Assembly (NCBI RefSeq): GCF_000729995.1
Contig: NZ_JNFG01000006.1
Span: forward strand, 124,001-188,000
DNA: 64,000 nucleotides
Reading direction: 5' to 3'
Source: Caballeronia sordidicola
GTDB lineage: Bacteria; Pseudomonadota; Gammaproteobacteria; Burkholderiales; Burkholderiaceae
In this document: positions 46,772 to 56,064 of the stretch, one piece after another
How positions within the stretch are numbered: position 1 is the first letter of the stretch
Layout: the number at the start of each line of letters is the position of its first letter
Notes under the pieces: generated by a model
What the model was told of the DNA's origin: nothing
The model's input: the letters and a program-made list of their open reading frames with translations, nothing else
Database searches by the model: none
Made by a program: the position numbers and the translations under genes

Positions 46772-48574
46772 TTACTGCGGCTTCGGCTCCGGCGCACGCA
46801 AACGAATATGCAGTTCCTTCAACTGCTTTTCGTCCACTTCGCTCGGCGCTTGCGTCAGCAAATCCGTTGCGCGCTGCGTCTTCGGGAACGCGATTACGTC
46901 GCGGATGGAATCGGCGCCCGCCATCATCGTGACGATCCGGTCCAGCCCAAACGCAATACCACCATGCGGCGGCGCGCCGTACTGCAACGCGTCGAGCAGG
47001 AAGCCAAACTTGATACGCGCTTCTTCAGCGCTGATCTTGAGCGCGCGGAACACCTTGCTCTGCACTTCTTCCTGATAAATCCGCACCGATCCGCCGCCAA
47101 TTTCCCAGCCATTCAGCACCATGTCGTATGCCTTTGCAAGGCAACGGCCCGGGTCCGTTTCCAGATATTCCAGATGCTCGTCCTTCGGGCTCGTGAACGG
47201 GTGATGCGCGGCCACGTAACGGTTGTCTTCCTCATCGAATTCGAACATGGGGAAGTCCGTTACCCACAGCGGCTTCCAGCCCTTTTCGAACAAGCCGTTC
47301 GCACGGCCGAATTCCGAATGACCGATCTTCAGACGCAACGCGCCCAGGCTGTCGTTCACCACTTTCGAACGATCCGCCGCGAAGAAAATGATGTCGCCGT
47401 TCTGCGCGCCGGTCCGCTCGATGATCGCGGTGATCGATGCGTCGTGCAGGTTCTTCACGATCGGGCTTTGCAAGCCATCCCGGCCCTTCGCGATGTCATT
47501 CACCTTGATCCAGGCCAGGCCCTTCGCGCCGTAGATGCGCACGAATTCCGTATAGCTGTCGATCTCGCTACGCGACATCTCGCCGCCGCGCGGCACGCGG
47601 ATCGCCGCCACGCGGCCGTCCTTCGAATTGGCCGGTGTGCTGAAGACCTTGAAATCGACGTCACGAACCGCGTCCGTCAGATCCGTGAATTCCAGCTTCA
47701 CTCGCAGGTCCGGCTTGTCCGAGCCGAAACGGCGCATGGCTTCCGAATACAGCATGACCGGGAATTTCTCGTCCAGCGAGACGTTGATCGTCTCCTTGAA
47801 GACGTGACGAATCATCGCTTCGAACAAGTCACGAATTTCCTGTTCCGTCAAAAACGACGTTTCACAATCGATCTGCGTGAATTCCGGCTGACGATCCGCG
47901 CGCAGGTCTTCGTCGCGGAAACATTTCACGATCTGGTAGTAGCGGTCAAAGTTCGCCACCATCAGCAATTGCTTGAACAATTGCGGCGACTGCGGCAGCG
48001 CGAAGAACTGACCCGGGTTCGTCCGCGACGGCACCAGGTAATCGCGCGCACCTTCCGGCGTGCTCTTGGTGAGCATCGGCGTTTCAATATCGATAAAACC
48101 CTGCGCGTCGAGGTACTTGCGCACTTCAATAGCCACGCGGTAACGCAAACGCAGGTTCTGCTGCATCTGCGGGCGACGCAGGTCGAGCACACGATGCGTC
48201 AGGCGCGTGGTTTCGGAGAGGTTGTCGTCGTCGAGCTGGAACGGCGGCGTCACCGACGGGTTCAGCACATTCAGCTCATGGCACAGCACTTCAATCTTGC
48301 CGCTCGTCAGCCCCGCGTTTGCCGTGCCTTCCGGGCGACCGCGCACCAGGCCCTTCACCTGCACGCAAAACTCGCCGCGCACGCCTTCGGCGATCTTGAA
48401 CATTTCAGCGCGATCCGGATCGCATACGACCTGCACGAGGCCCTCGCGGTCGCGCAAATCGATAAAAATAACGCCGCCATGGTCGCGCCGGCGATGTACC
48501 CAGCCGCACAGCGAAACGTTTTGGCCCAGCAGAGCTTCGGTCACCAGACCGCAGTATTCAGATCTCATCGACAT
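46772..48574 (-). CDS. aspS: Aspartyl-tRNA synthetase
   Basis: Class II synthetase of 600 residues. The ATG at 48574 ([11 protein letters not shown]) is preferred over one at 48598. The N-terminal OB-fold anticodon domain ([20 protein letters not shown]) is followed by the catalytic core. Motif 2 is in [18 protein letters not shown] and motif 3 in [16 protein letters not shown]. The bacterial insertion domain is present. Non-discriminating Asp/Asn charging is possible in this group and cannot be excluded from sequence. Confidence 0.96.
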   Translation of the reverse strand: MSMRSEYCGLVTEALLGQNVSLCGWVHRRRDHGGVIFIDLRDREGLVQVVCDPDRAEMFKIAEGVRGEFCVQVKGLVRGRPEGTANAGLTSGKIEVLCHELNVLNPSVTPPFQLDDDNLSETTRLTHRVLDLRRPQMQQNLRLRYRVAIEVRKYLDAQGFIDIETPMLTKSTPEGARDYLVPSRTNPGQFFALPQSPQLFKQLLMVANFDRYYQIVKCFRDEDLRADRQPEFTQIDCETSFLTEQEIRDLFEAMIRHVFKETINVSLDEKFPVMLYSEAMRRFGSDKPDLRVKLEFTDLTDAVRDVDFKVFSTPANSKDGRVAAIRVPRGGEMSRSEIDSYTEFVRIYGAKGLAWIKVNDIAKGRDGLQSPIVKNLHDASITAIIERTGAQNGDIIFFAADRSKVVNDSLGALRLKIGHSEFGRANGLFEKGWKPLWVTDFPMFEFDEEDNRYVAAHHPFTSPKDEHLEYLETDPGRCLAKAYDMVLNGWEIGGGSVRIYQEEVQSKVFRALKISAEEARIKFGFLLDALQYGAPPHGGIAFGLDRIVTMMAGADSIRDVIAFPKTQRATDLLTQAPSEVDEKQLKELHIRLRAPEPKPQ

Positions 48575-48651
48575 GATGTTGTGTCTTTCGTTATTCATTG
48601 ATCAACGGTGCGCGCGCACAAGCCCAAAGCGTTGTTCGCAGCGCGCCGGCA

Positions 48652-49308
48652 TTACAGCGGCGGATCGACGGGGCGACGCGGCGCGGCCTGCGCTTGCGGC
48701 ATGGACGGCGCGACTACTCCCATAGATACGATGTACTTCAACGCAGCATCGACGGACATGTCGAGCTCGATGACTTCGCTTTTCGGCACCATCAGGAAGA
48801 AACCCGAGGTGGGATTCGGCGTGGTCGGCACGTAGACGCTCACATGTTCTTCAGTCAGGTGATTGACTACGTCGCCTCCGGGAATGCCCGTCAGGAAACC
48901 GATGGTGTAGGACCCCGAGTGCGGGTAGCGGATCAGCAGTGCCTTGCGAAACGCGTTGCCGCTGCTGGAGAGCAACGTGTCCGACACTTGTTTAACGCTG
49001 GTATACAGCGGTCCGACCACGGGAATGTGACGCACGATCACATTCCACCACTCGACCAGTTTCTGGCCGACGAAGTTCTGCGTGAGCAAGCCCACGACGA
49101 AAATGAAGGCGAGCGTCAGCACGGCGCCGAGGCCCGGCAGATGAAAGCCGAAGACCCGCTCGGGTTGCCAGGATTCCGGCAACAGCAGGAGCGTCTGGTC
49201 CATGGTCCCAATCACGAGCCCGATCACCCACAGCGTGATGGCGAGCGGAACCAGCACCAGCAGGCCGGTTGCGAACACGGATTTCAACGTAGTCTTTTTG
49301 GTCGTCAT
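48652..49308 (-). CDS. DUF502 family membrane protein
   Basis: A 218-residue inner-membrane protein. Two hydrophobic segments are clear, at about residues 11-32 (FATGLLVLVPLAITLWVIGL) and 57-77 (GLGAVLTLAFIFVVGLLTQN). The conserved soluble part has PVVGPLYTSVKQVSDTLLSS and TIGFLTGIPGG. The function of the family is unknown. It lies between fmdB-like and aspS genes on the same strand, the usual arrangement in this group. Confidence 0.88.
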   Translation of the reverse strand: MTTKKTTLKSVFATGLLVLVPLAITLWVIGLVIGTMDQTLLLLPESWQPERVFGFHLPGLGAVLTLAFIFVVGLLTQNFVGQKLVEWWNVIVRHIPVVGPLYTSVKQVSDTLLSSSGNAFRKALLIRYPHSGSYTIGFLTGIPGGDVVNHLTEEHVSVYVPTTPNPTSGFFLMVPKSEVIELDMSVDAALKYIVSMGVVAPSMPQAQAAPRRPVDPPL

Positions 49309-49505
49309 TTACACAGCCGGAAGGCCGCCCCGCTTGGGCTTTCACGGTTTGGCTGGTTCGCCGCCCGGCACACATTCATGGCTTCGGGCGGTCATCTTCT
49401 TGCGTGCGATCGGACAGATCGAGCAGATCGTGCAACTGAGCGCGCTTGCGGCATGGGTCGGACAAGATTGCTTCCAGGCTTCGCATGACGCACAAGCGAC
49501 GAGCG

Positions 49506-49925
49506 TCAATTCGATGCAGGCGACGCCGGTTTGCTCGATGACGCCGCAGCCGACGTCGTGCTACCTGCCGCTGGCGCGCTTGCCGTGGCCGAATCGGTCT
49601 TCGACGATTGATTGCCCGAATCCTTGCTCGACTCTTTACTCGAATTGCTCGAATCCGATCCGCCGTCGCTTTTCGTTTCGGCTTTGGCGCCCTCTTCCTT
49701 CTTGCCACCCTCGTCTTTCTTGGCAGCAGCGGCGCCGTTGTTGCCACCGCGGAAGTCGGTTACGTACCAGCCGGAACCCTTCAACTGGAAGCCGGCCGCC
49801 GTAACCTGCTTGGCGAATGTTTCCTTCCCGCACTGCGGGCACTGGGTGAGCGGTGCATCGCTCATTTTCTGGAGCGCGTCTTTTTCGAAGCCGCAGGACT
49901 CGCAGCGGTACGCGTAGATCGGCAT
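49506..49925 (-). CDS. FmdB family zinc ribbon protein
   Basis: A 139-residue protein with an N-terminal zinc ribbon of four cysteines (Cys8, Cys11, Cys29, Cys32 in MPIYAYRCESCGFE and TQCPQCGKE). The conserved FQLKGSGWYVTDFRG follows at about residue 46. From about residue 65 onward the chain is a low-complexity Lys/Glu then Ser/Ala-rich tail, probably disordered. Members are named after an archaeal-like formamidase-linked regulator, but their role in bacteria is unknown. Confidence 0.88.
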   Translation of the reverse strand: MPIYAYRCESCGFEKDALQKMSDAPLTQCPQCGKETFAKQVTAAGFQLKGSGWYVTDFRGGNNGAAAAKKDEGGKKEEGAKAETKSDGGSDSSNSSKESSKDSGNQSSKTDSATASAPAAGSTTSAAASSSKPASPASN

Positions 49926-50160
49926 GTCACTCTTCCTACGATTAACGTTTCGGCGCTTGCAAAGCCTTGAATTATAGCCTCAAACCATCGGCCAACCCTT
50001 AATTTTGGGCCCGCAGGCCCAGGTTTCAAGGGGATGCAGCAGGTTTGCGCAGGTTTCTTTTGTCGAAATTCAAGGTATGCATGCGCGGCCGATTAATGCG
50101 GACACGGAGTATGTCAACGAGGTGTCAGCCGCTGCAGGCGACGCCCTGGATACGGTGGAT

Positions 50161-50814
50161 TCAGGTAACAGGGTTAGCTTCCGGTGCGCGCCGACGCCAG
50201 GTAAGCCAGCGTTCGCGTCCGGCGAAGACGTCGATGGATCCGATTACCTCATGCTCTTCCACGAGTTCAAAATACGGCGTCAGCAAGGCATCGAGCGCGC
50301 CCCGCTCAATGCCGAACGGCGGCCCCTTGGGCGTCTCGCCGAGGAAATAGAAACCCGCCAGCAGCGCGCCGGGCCGGAGCAATTCGGCCATGCGAAAAGA
50401 GTAGTCCTGCCATCGGTCGCGCGGCAAAGCGCACAGGAACGCGCGCTCATAAATCCAGCTCGTTTCAAACGGCGGCTTGTACGCAAAGAAATCGGCTTGC
50501 TCAACCACGTCGGCGTGTTCGCCCAGTTGCCCACGCGCCGCTGCAACGGCGCTTGGTGAGAAATCGATCGCCCTGACCGACCAGTTTTCCTCGGCAAGCC
50601 ATAGCGCTTCGTACGCGCTGCCGCAGCCGGGAATCAGGACGTTTGCCGAGGGGTTCCGATGCTTGAGTGCAAACGCCTTGAACGCCTCAGGCACGCCGGC
50701 CTGATCCCAAGGTGTAAAGCGCTGGTCGAAGCGCTCATTCCAGAACTCGGGGGAATTCGGGTCACGCGTATCGAAGCTGGGAGGCACCGAGTCTGGTTTG
50801 CGAGTGTCGATCAT
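50161..50814 (-). CDS. Methyltransferase (thiopurine S-methyltransferase-like)
   Basis: A 217-residue SAM-dependent methyltransferase. The ATG at 50814 (MIDTRKPDSV) lies seven bases after the ubiB stop. The start FWNERFDQRFTPWDQAGVP, the SAM-binding motif VLIPGCGSAYEALWLAE and AIDFSPSAV are typical of the TPMT-like class. Its substrate is unknown. Position after ubiJ-ubiB makes an operon likely, but a role in quinone synthesis is not implied by the motifs. Confidence 0.85.
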   Translation of the reverse strand: MIDTRKPDSVPPSFDTRDPNSPEFWNERFDQRFTPWDQAGVPEAFKAFALKHRNPSANVLIPGCGSAYEALWLAEENWSVRAIDFSPSAVAAARGQLGEHADVVEQADFFAYKPPFETSWIYERAFLCALPRDRWQDYSFRMAELLRPGALLAGFYFLGETPKGPPFGIERGALDALLTPYFELVEEHEVIGSIDVFAGRERWLTWRRRAPEANPVT

Positions 50815-50821
50815 GGCGCCC

Positions 50822-52399
50822 TCAACCTCCGTATGCCAACACTTGCCAGAACTGGGCAATCACCGCGCCCGCGCCCACCGCCAGCCCGAATATCAGCAAC
50901 GCCTGCAACAAACGATTCGTGCGTTTCTGCTCGAGCAGGATCATGCGCATGAGTTCGTCGTTACTGCCGCCTGGCTGATCGTGACGATCAGCCAGCACCT
51001 GATGGATCAGGCGCGGCAGCTGCGGCAACGTCTTACTCCATTGCGGCGCTTCCAGTTTGAGTCTTTCGTACCAGCCGCGCCAGCCGACCTGCTCGTTCAT
51101 CCAGCGTTCGAGATACGGCTTGGCCGTCTTCCATAGGTCGAGTTCGGGATCGAGCGACCGGCCGAGTCCTTCCACGTTCAACATGGTTTTCTGCAGGAGG
51201 ACGAGTTGCGGCTGAATCTCAACGTTGAAGCGGCGCGAAGTGGAAAAGAGCCGCATCAGCACCTGGCCCAGCGAAATATCCTTCAAGGCCCGGTCGAAGT
51301 ACGGTTCGCAAACAGCGCGGATAGCACTTTCCAGCTCTTCGACACGCGTGCTCGGCGGCACCCAGCCCGACTCCAGATGCAGCGTGGCCACACGGTGATA
51401 GTCGCGCTTGAAGAACGCCAGGAAATTCTGCGCCAGATAGTTTTTATCGAAGTCGGACAACGCGCCGACAATCCCGAAGTCCAGCGCGATATACCGCCCG
51501 AATGTCTCTTCCGCGAGACTCACCTGGATGTTGCCGGGATGCATGTCAGCGTGGAAAAACCCGTCGCGGAATACTTGCGTGAAGAATATCTCGACACCTT
51601 CCTGCGCCAGCTTCGGGATATCGACGCCAGCCGCTCGCAGCACTTCCACCTGGCTGATCGGCACGCCGACCATGCGCTCCATGACCAGCACGGAGGGCGC
51701 TGAATAGTCCCAATACATCTCGGGCACCATCAGCAAATCGAGGCCCGCGAAATTGCGCCGCAACTGGCTGCCGTTCGCAGCCTCGCGCATCAGGTCGAGT
51801 TCGTCGTGAAGATATTTATCGAACTCGGCGACCACTTCGCGCGGCTTCAGCCGCTTGCCGTCCGCCCAAAGCCGCTCGGTCCAGTACGCAATGTCGCGTA
51901 GCAACGCGAGATCCGAGTCGATCACCGGCAGCATGTTCGGCCGCAACACCTTCACCGCCACTGCTTTGCCCGCATGGCCGCCAGTCTTGATCTTGGCGAA
52001 GTGCACCTGCGCGATTGATGCGCTCGCCACCGGCACACGCTCGAAGTCGTCGAACAAGACGTCGATGGGCGAGCCCAGCGACTTCTCCACGATGGCGATA
52101 GCGACGTCCGAATCGAACGGCGGCACTTGATCCTGAAGCTTGGCGAGTTCGTTCGCTATATCGACAGGGAGCAGATCGCGCCGCGTAGACAGCACCTGCC
52201 CGAACTTGACGAAAATTGGCCCGAGGCTTTCGAGCGCGAGGCGCAACCGCACCCCGCGTGGGACGTCGAACTTGCGGCCGAACGTGGTGACGCGCATGAG
52301 CAGGCGGACACGCCGGTCCTGGATGCCGCTCATCACCAGTTCGTCGAGCCCGAATCGCACTACGGTAAAAAAGATCTTGAGGAAACGCAGAAGACGCAT
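50822..52399 (-). CDS. ubiB: Ubiquinone biosynthesis regulatory protein kinase UbiB
   Basis: A 525-residue atypical kinase/ATPase of the ABC1/ADCK family needed for ubiquinone synthesis. The KxGQ motif is [16 protein letters not shown], with [10 protein letters not shown] and the catalytic [11 protein letters not shown] loop. A C-terminal hydrophobic segment (residues about 497-520, [20 protein letters not shown]) would anchor it in the inner membrane. It follows ubiJ by 11 bases. Confidence 0.94.
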   Translation of the reverse strand: MRLLRFLKIFFTVVRFGLDELVMSGIQDRRVRLLMRVTTFGRKFDVPRGVRLRLALESLGPIFVKFGQVLSTRRDLLPVDIANELAKLQDQVPPFDSDVAIAIVEKSLGSPIDVLFDDFERVPVASASIAQVHFAKIKTGGHAGKAVAVKVLRPNMLPVIDSDLALLRDIAYWTERLWADGKRLKPREVVAEFDKYLHDELDLMREAANGSQLRRNFAGLDLLMVPEMYWDYSAPSVLVMERMVGVPISQVEVLRAAGVDIPKLAQEGVEIFFTQVFRDGFFHADMHPGNIQVSLAEETFGRYIALDFGIVGALSDFDKNYLAQNFLAFFKRDYHRVATLHLESGWVPPSTRVEELESAIRAVCEPYFDRALKDISLGQVLMRLFSTSRRFNVEIQPQLVLLQKTMLNVEGLGRSLDPELDLWKTAKPYLERWMNEQVGWRGWYERLKLEAPQWSKTLPQLPRLIHQVLADRHDQPGGSNDELMRMILLEQKRTNRLLQALLIFGLAVGAGAVIAQFWQVLAYGG

Positions 52400-52410
52400 G
52401 GTTCAGCCCA

Positions 52411-53112
52411 TTACTTGCTCGTGCCGCGCGCTGACGCGGCGCCGGACGCTGACGCGCCTCGGGCTTCGGCTTTTTGTTCGAGTCGCTCGATGCGCTTTTC
52501 GACGCGCGCGAGCGCATCCCGGGCTACCGACAGTTCGGCATTGAACGTGTCGAGGGCGCTGCGGCGCACGAGTTGAGGTTGTTCGTCGAGCAGGTATTCG
52601 GTCACCGATTCAAGCAGGTTTCGACCCGAGCGGCGCGCCTGTTCACCCACCTTGCGCACAGTCGAGCCTATGCGATGAGCCGGACCGTCGCCAATCACGC
52701 GGGCCAGATCTTCTTCGGGCTCCCAGCGCAGATGTTCGGCCAGCTTCGCGATCGTGGTCGCGAACTCCGCATCGCCTTCTATGCGGACGTGTTTCATCAC
52801 AGCGGCCTGTCCCCCTTGCAGGAACGCCGGAACGGCGTCGGCGGGAATGGAGAGGGTCACGTCGAAGGTACGCGCTTCGGTTTCGTCGACGGCGGCAATC
52901 AGCCCGTCCGGCTGGACCATCAGCAGCAGCGAAAACGGCGAGAGTGCCAGCCGCGCGGTCTTGCCGGCGTAAGGCGTAAGACGCTCGCGGGCCCAGGATT
53001 CGCGCGCGAGCACGTGGTTCACAGCAGCCGCGAACGCTTTCGACGCGGTCCTGGCTGCGGCCTGAGTGGCAGAAGGTGCTGCTGGGGGGGCGAATTCGTC
53101 TGCGTGCGTCAT
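52411..53112 (-). CDS. ubiJ: Ubiquinone biosynthesis accessory factor UbiJ (SCP2 domain)
   Basis: A 233-residue protein from the ATG at 53112 (MTHADEFAPP). The SCP2 lipid-binding domain spans about residues 40-130 (RLALSPFSLLLMVQPDGLIA and IEGDAEFATTIAKLAEHLRW). A coiled coil near the C-terminus (FNAELSVARDALARVEKRIE) and a Ser/Ala tail follow. UbiJ organises the soluble ubiquinone-synthesis complex. Position directly before ubiB is diagnostic. An intrinsic terminator lies only about 14 bases upstream of its start. Confidence 0.88.
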   Translation of the reverse strand: MTHADEFAPPAAPSATQAAARTASKAFAAAVNHVLARESWARERLTPYAGKTARLALSPFSLLLMVQPDGLIAAVDETEARTFDVTLSIPADAVPAFLQGGQAAVMKHVRIEGDAEFATTIAKLAEHLRWEPEEDLARVIGDGPAHRIGSTVRKVGEQARRSGRNLLESVTEYLLDEQPQLVRRSALDTFNAELSVARDALARVEKRIERLEQKAEARGASASGAASARGTSK

Positions 53113-53125
53113 CGGCTCTGAGATG

Positions 53126-53160
53126 AAAAAACCCGCGCAAGCGGTCACTCGCGCGGGTTT
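53126..53160 (-). terminator. Intrinsic terminator in the ubiJ leader
   Basis: On the minus strand a 9-bp stem (aacccgcgc 53130-53138 with gcgcgggtt 53151-53159) is followed by six T (from 53126-53131). It lies after the Tim44-like gene and immediately before the ubiJ start codon. Confidence 0.88.
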
Positions 53161-53280
53161 CTATTCTACCTTTGCAACTGGCGTTATCGTTTGGCCCCGG
53201 GCACCGCAAACATCGCGTTAGCCGTAAGGCCTACCCTCCAACGCCCGGATGACCGGCTTTTCAGCCCGCCATGCGACCCA

Positions 53281-54288
53281 TTAGCTGACCTGCTGAATCC
53301 CGGCCAGCAACCAGCCTTCGTTGCCGTATTTCTGTTTCGACAGGTTCCAGATCTCGATGAACGGCTCGGCAGCAGCGCCTTCCGTTTCACGAATCAGGCC
53401 GTGGAAACGCACGCTGGCAAGGCTTTCCGTGCCGCGCTCCTCGACGCCCAGGATGTCGGCGTTGAGTTGCACGACGTCGGTGCGGTTCGGCTGCGTACCG
53501 CGTGAATCGATGTCCAGCTTCACTTCCGCGAACATTTCCGGCGTGGTGAATTCGCGGATGTCGTTGGAGTTGCCGCGATCCCATGCATCCTGCAAGCGCA
53601 CGAAATAAACCTTCGCGTTACGCACGAATGCTTCGCTGTCAAAGCCCGCAGGCACGTCGACCTGAGGTGCCGCCTCGGCCGTATTAGCGCTGCTCAGCGC
53701 AGCGGCGGACGGACCATAACCACCGGGCGCCGACTGCGGCACATAGCTGGGTTCCTGCCCGGTACGTGCTGATCCGCCGAACGGCGAACCCGCGCCGGCA
53801 GCCGCATACGCCGGCGTATTGGCGTTTTTCCTGCGGTTCATGATGAAGCGGAACACCATCACAGCGGCCATGACGATCAACGCGATCATGATCATGTTTG
53901 CCATTGCGCCGGCGAACGCGCCGCCAAGACCGAAGTGCGACAGCAGCGCGGCTATGCCAAGACCTGCTGCGAGACCGGCGAGCGGCCCCATCCAGCGGTT
54001 ACGCGCGGGTTGCGCGGCCGCCGCGGCAGGCGCCGCTGCAGGTGCTGCACGCTGGGCGTTGGCCGCCTGGCTTGACTGCATGGACTGCGAGGGCGGCGTA
54101 GCTTGATTCTGTTGAGCGGCGCTTGTTGATTGTTTACCCAAGCTGCGGCCGCCGCCCATGCGGCGTGCCTCTGCATCTTCAGCGATCAAAGCACCGGCCA
54201 TGATTACGCCAGCCAGCGCAACAACCCCGGCTTTCCTGAATAACGACTTCAGGAAACCCCGAGTTTGGGGTAAGCGCGAATCGGACAT
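53281..54288 (-). CDS. Tim44-like domain protein
   Basis: A 335-residue membrane-linked protein. A hydrophobic N-terminal segment (about residues 20-34, VALAGVIMAGALIAE) may be a signal or anchor. A Gln/Ala-rich stretch (about 50-95) leads to two hydrophobic helices (about 100-150). The Tim44-like domain covers about residues 210-335 (DSEAFVRNAKVYFVRLQDAW and ending NEGWLLAGIQQV). The bacterial function is unknown. It lies between ubiE and ubiJ, as in related genomes. Confidence 0.87.
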   Translation of the reverse strand: MSDSRLPQTRGFLKSLFRKAGVVALAGVIMAGALIAEDAEARRMGGGRSLGKQSTSAAQQNQATPPSQSMQSSQAANAQRAAPAAAPAAAAAQPARNRWMGPLAGLAAGLGIAALLSHFGLGGAFAGAMANMIMIALIVMAAVMVFRFIMNRRKNANTPAYAAAGAGSPFGGSARTGQEPSYVPQSAPGGYGPSAAALSSANTAEAAPQVDVPAGFDSEAFVRNAKVYFVRLQDAWDRGNSNDIREFTTPEMFAEVKLDIDSRGTQPNRTDVVQLNADILGVEERGTESLASVRFHGLIRETEGAAAEPFIEIWNLSKQKYGNEGWLLAGIQQVS

Positions 54289-54313
54289 TTCGAATCCTTC
54301 TAAAAGTGGAACA

Positions 54314-55045
54314 CTAAAATTTGGTCCCGACGTGTAACGCTACCACGCCACCTGACAAATTGTAATATTCGACTCGATCCAATCCCGCGCGTTCCATCAT
54401 TATTTTTAGCGTTTCCTGATCCGGATGCATCCGGATCGACTCGGCGAGGTACCGATAGCTATCCGCATCTTTCGCAAATTTGTCGCCAAGCCACGGCAAA
54501 AACTTGAAACTGTAGAGATCGTACGCTTTCTTTAACGGCTCCCATACCTTCGAGAACTCCAGAACGAGGACTCGGCCACCCGGCTTCAATACCCGATACA
54601 TTTCGGCCAAAGCACCATCTTTGTGCGTCATATTACGAAGCCCAAAGGCAACTGTAATAATATCGAAATAATTATCCGGGAACGGAATCTTCTCCGCGTC
54701 GCAGATCAGGGTGGGCGTGATCACACCCCGGTCGATCAGCCGATCGCGCCCGACGCGCAGCATCGATTCATTGATATCCGTGTGCCAGACCTCGCCTTTT
54801 TCGCCCGCTTGTTTCGCGAACGCCTTTGCCAGATCCCCCGTCCCGCCAGCCAGGTCGAGAACTTTGTAGCCTGGACGAACCTTAGCCTGGCCGATCGCAA
54901 AGAACTTCCACGCGCGATGCAGCCCGCCCGACATCAGGTCGTTCATCAAGTCGTAATTGCTTGCGACCGAATCGAAAACGCCCGCCACCTTCTTCGCTTT
55001 TTCCTGTTCGTCGACCGTTTCAAAACCGAAGTGGGTCTTGCTCAT
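54314..55045 (-). CDS. ubiE: Demethylmenaquinone/ubiquinone C-methyltransferase UbiE
   Basis: SAM-dependent C-methyltransferase of ubiquinone synthesis, 243 residues. The motif region [20 protein letters not shown] binds SAM. The UbiE signatures [19 protein letters not shown] and [20 protein letters not shown] are clear, as is the end [16 protein letters not shown]. It is 25 bases before the Tim44-like gene in the same direction. Confidence 0.95.
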   Translation of the reverse strand: MSKTHFGFETVDEQEKAKKVAGVFDSVASNYDLMNDLMSGGLHRAWKFFAIGQAKVRPGYKVLDLAGGTGDLAKAFAKQAGEKGEVWHTDINESMLRVGRDRLIDRGVITPTLICDAEKIPFPDNYFDIITVAFGLRNMTHKDGALAEMYRVLKPGGRVLVLEFSKVWEPLKKAYDLYSFKFLPWLGDKFAKDADSYRYLAESIRMHPDQETLKIMMERAGLDRVEYYNLSGGVVALHVGTKF

Positions 55046-55143
55046 CGCGTTCGTCCTTATCTTGTTCGTGTTGTTTGGCTGCGCCCTGACACGGGCTTTC
55101 GGCCGATTGCAGCGGCAAATTGCCGCTGCAAGGTAAAAAACTG

Positions 55144-55554
55144 TTAGTGGCGATGGCCGCCGGACGGTTTTGGCGTCATTGGCATATCGCGGTCGATCCC
55201 TGCCGCTTCCAGTTTGGCGAGATAGTCTGCCCAGAGTTCATCCTGGCGGACCGCGAGGTCATGCAGGATGTCCCAAGAATAGAGACCAGTGTTGTGGCCA
55301 TCGGAAAAATTGAGCTGCAGCGCGTAGTGGCCGACCGGCTCGATCGCGACAATTAGCACGTCGCGCTTGCCCGTTTGCAGCGTTTCTTGCCCGGGACCGT
55401 GACCCTGAACCTCCGCCGAGGGCGAATATACGCGCAATAGCTCGAACGGTATTCGATATGTCTGATCATTCGCATACTGCAGTTCGAGGGCGCGCGTTTT
55501 CGAATGCACGACGATCCCCGTCGGAATCGGCGTTTGTTTGGTCAGTCCGCTCAT
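55144..55554 (-). CDS. DUF971 domain-containing protein
   Basis: A 136-residue protein with a single DUF971 (gamma-butyrobetaine-hydroxylase N-terminal-like) domain, seen from [20 protein letters not shown] and the end [20 protein letters not shown]. The DGH and W residues are conserved in the family. A His-rich tail (GGHRH) closes the protein. Standalone copies near ubiE are common in betaproteobacteria, but no function is known. Confidence 0.87.
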   Translation of the reverse strand: MSGLTKQTPIPTGIVVHSKTRALELQYANDQTYRIPFELLRVYSPSAEVQGHGPGQETLQTGKRDVLIVAIEPVGHYALQLNFSDGHNTGLYSWDILHDLAVRQDELWADYLAKLEAAGIDRDMPMTPKPSGGHRH

Positions 55555-55600
55555 GGTGAGCCTTTATGAATCAGGTGGTCAGTTAGCCCGGGTCAGCGGG

Positions 55601-56032
55601 TCAGCCGAACGCCAGCGCCATCTCGGCGCGCACTGCTTCGCGCAGCAGCGTGGCCTGCGCCCGGCGATTCGACAATAGCGCCTGGGACACAGTGCGCTGG
55701 CGCGGCGCCCAGACCGGCAGCGGGAAACGGGAATCGTTGGAATGGCGCGGAATGACGTGCCAGTGAACATGAGGAACCTGGTTGCCGAGGCTCGCCAGAT
55801 TGATCTTCGCCGGCGCGATCACGCGTCGGATGGCGCGCTCCACGCCGTTCACCGCCGTCATCACCTTGAGGCGGGCGGCGTTGTCGAGATCGGACATCTC
55901 CGCCACGTGCGCATGCCAGATCACGCGGCAAAAACCCGGCCACTCGGGCTCATCGGCGAGGACGACGCGCACTGCGTCGTCCGACCACAAGACCTCGCCG
56001 CCGTCTTCACGGCAAAAGACACAGTCCATCAT
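55601..56032 (-). CDS. HIT family protein
   Basis: A 143-residue histidine-triad nucleotide hydrolase/transferase. The N-terminal zinc-type start MMDCVFCREDGGEVLWSDD and the triad VPHVHWHVIPRH (HxHxH) are intact. It probably acts on nucleoside monophosphate derivatives. Substrate is unknown. It lies 46 bases upstream of the DUF971 gene and 32 bases after the large oxidoreductase gene. Confidence 0.9.
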   Translation of the reverse strand: MMDCVFCREDGGEVLWSDDAVRVVLADEPEWPGFCRVIWHAHVAEMSDLDNAARLKVMTAVNGVERAIRRVIAPAKINLASLGNQVPHVHWHVIPRHSNDSRFPLPVWAPRQRTVSQALLSNRRAQATLLREAVRAEMALAFG

Positions 56033-56064
56033 TTTCCTCTAGCGAAACAACCCCGATTCCGCTA

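Noticed and set aside
46808..48601. 597-codon open frame antisense to aspS
   Set aside because: Same artefact: composition is His/Arg-rich and it mirrors the conserved aspS frame.
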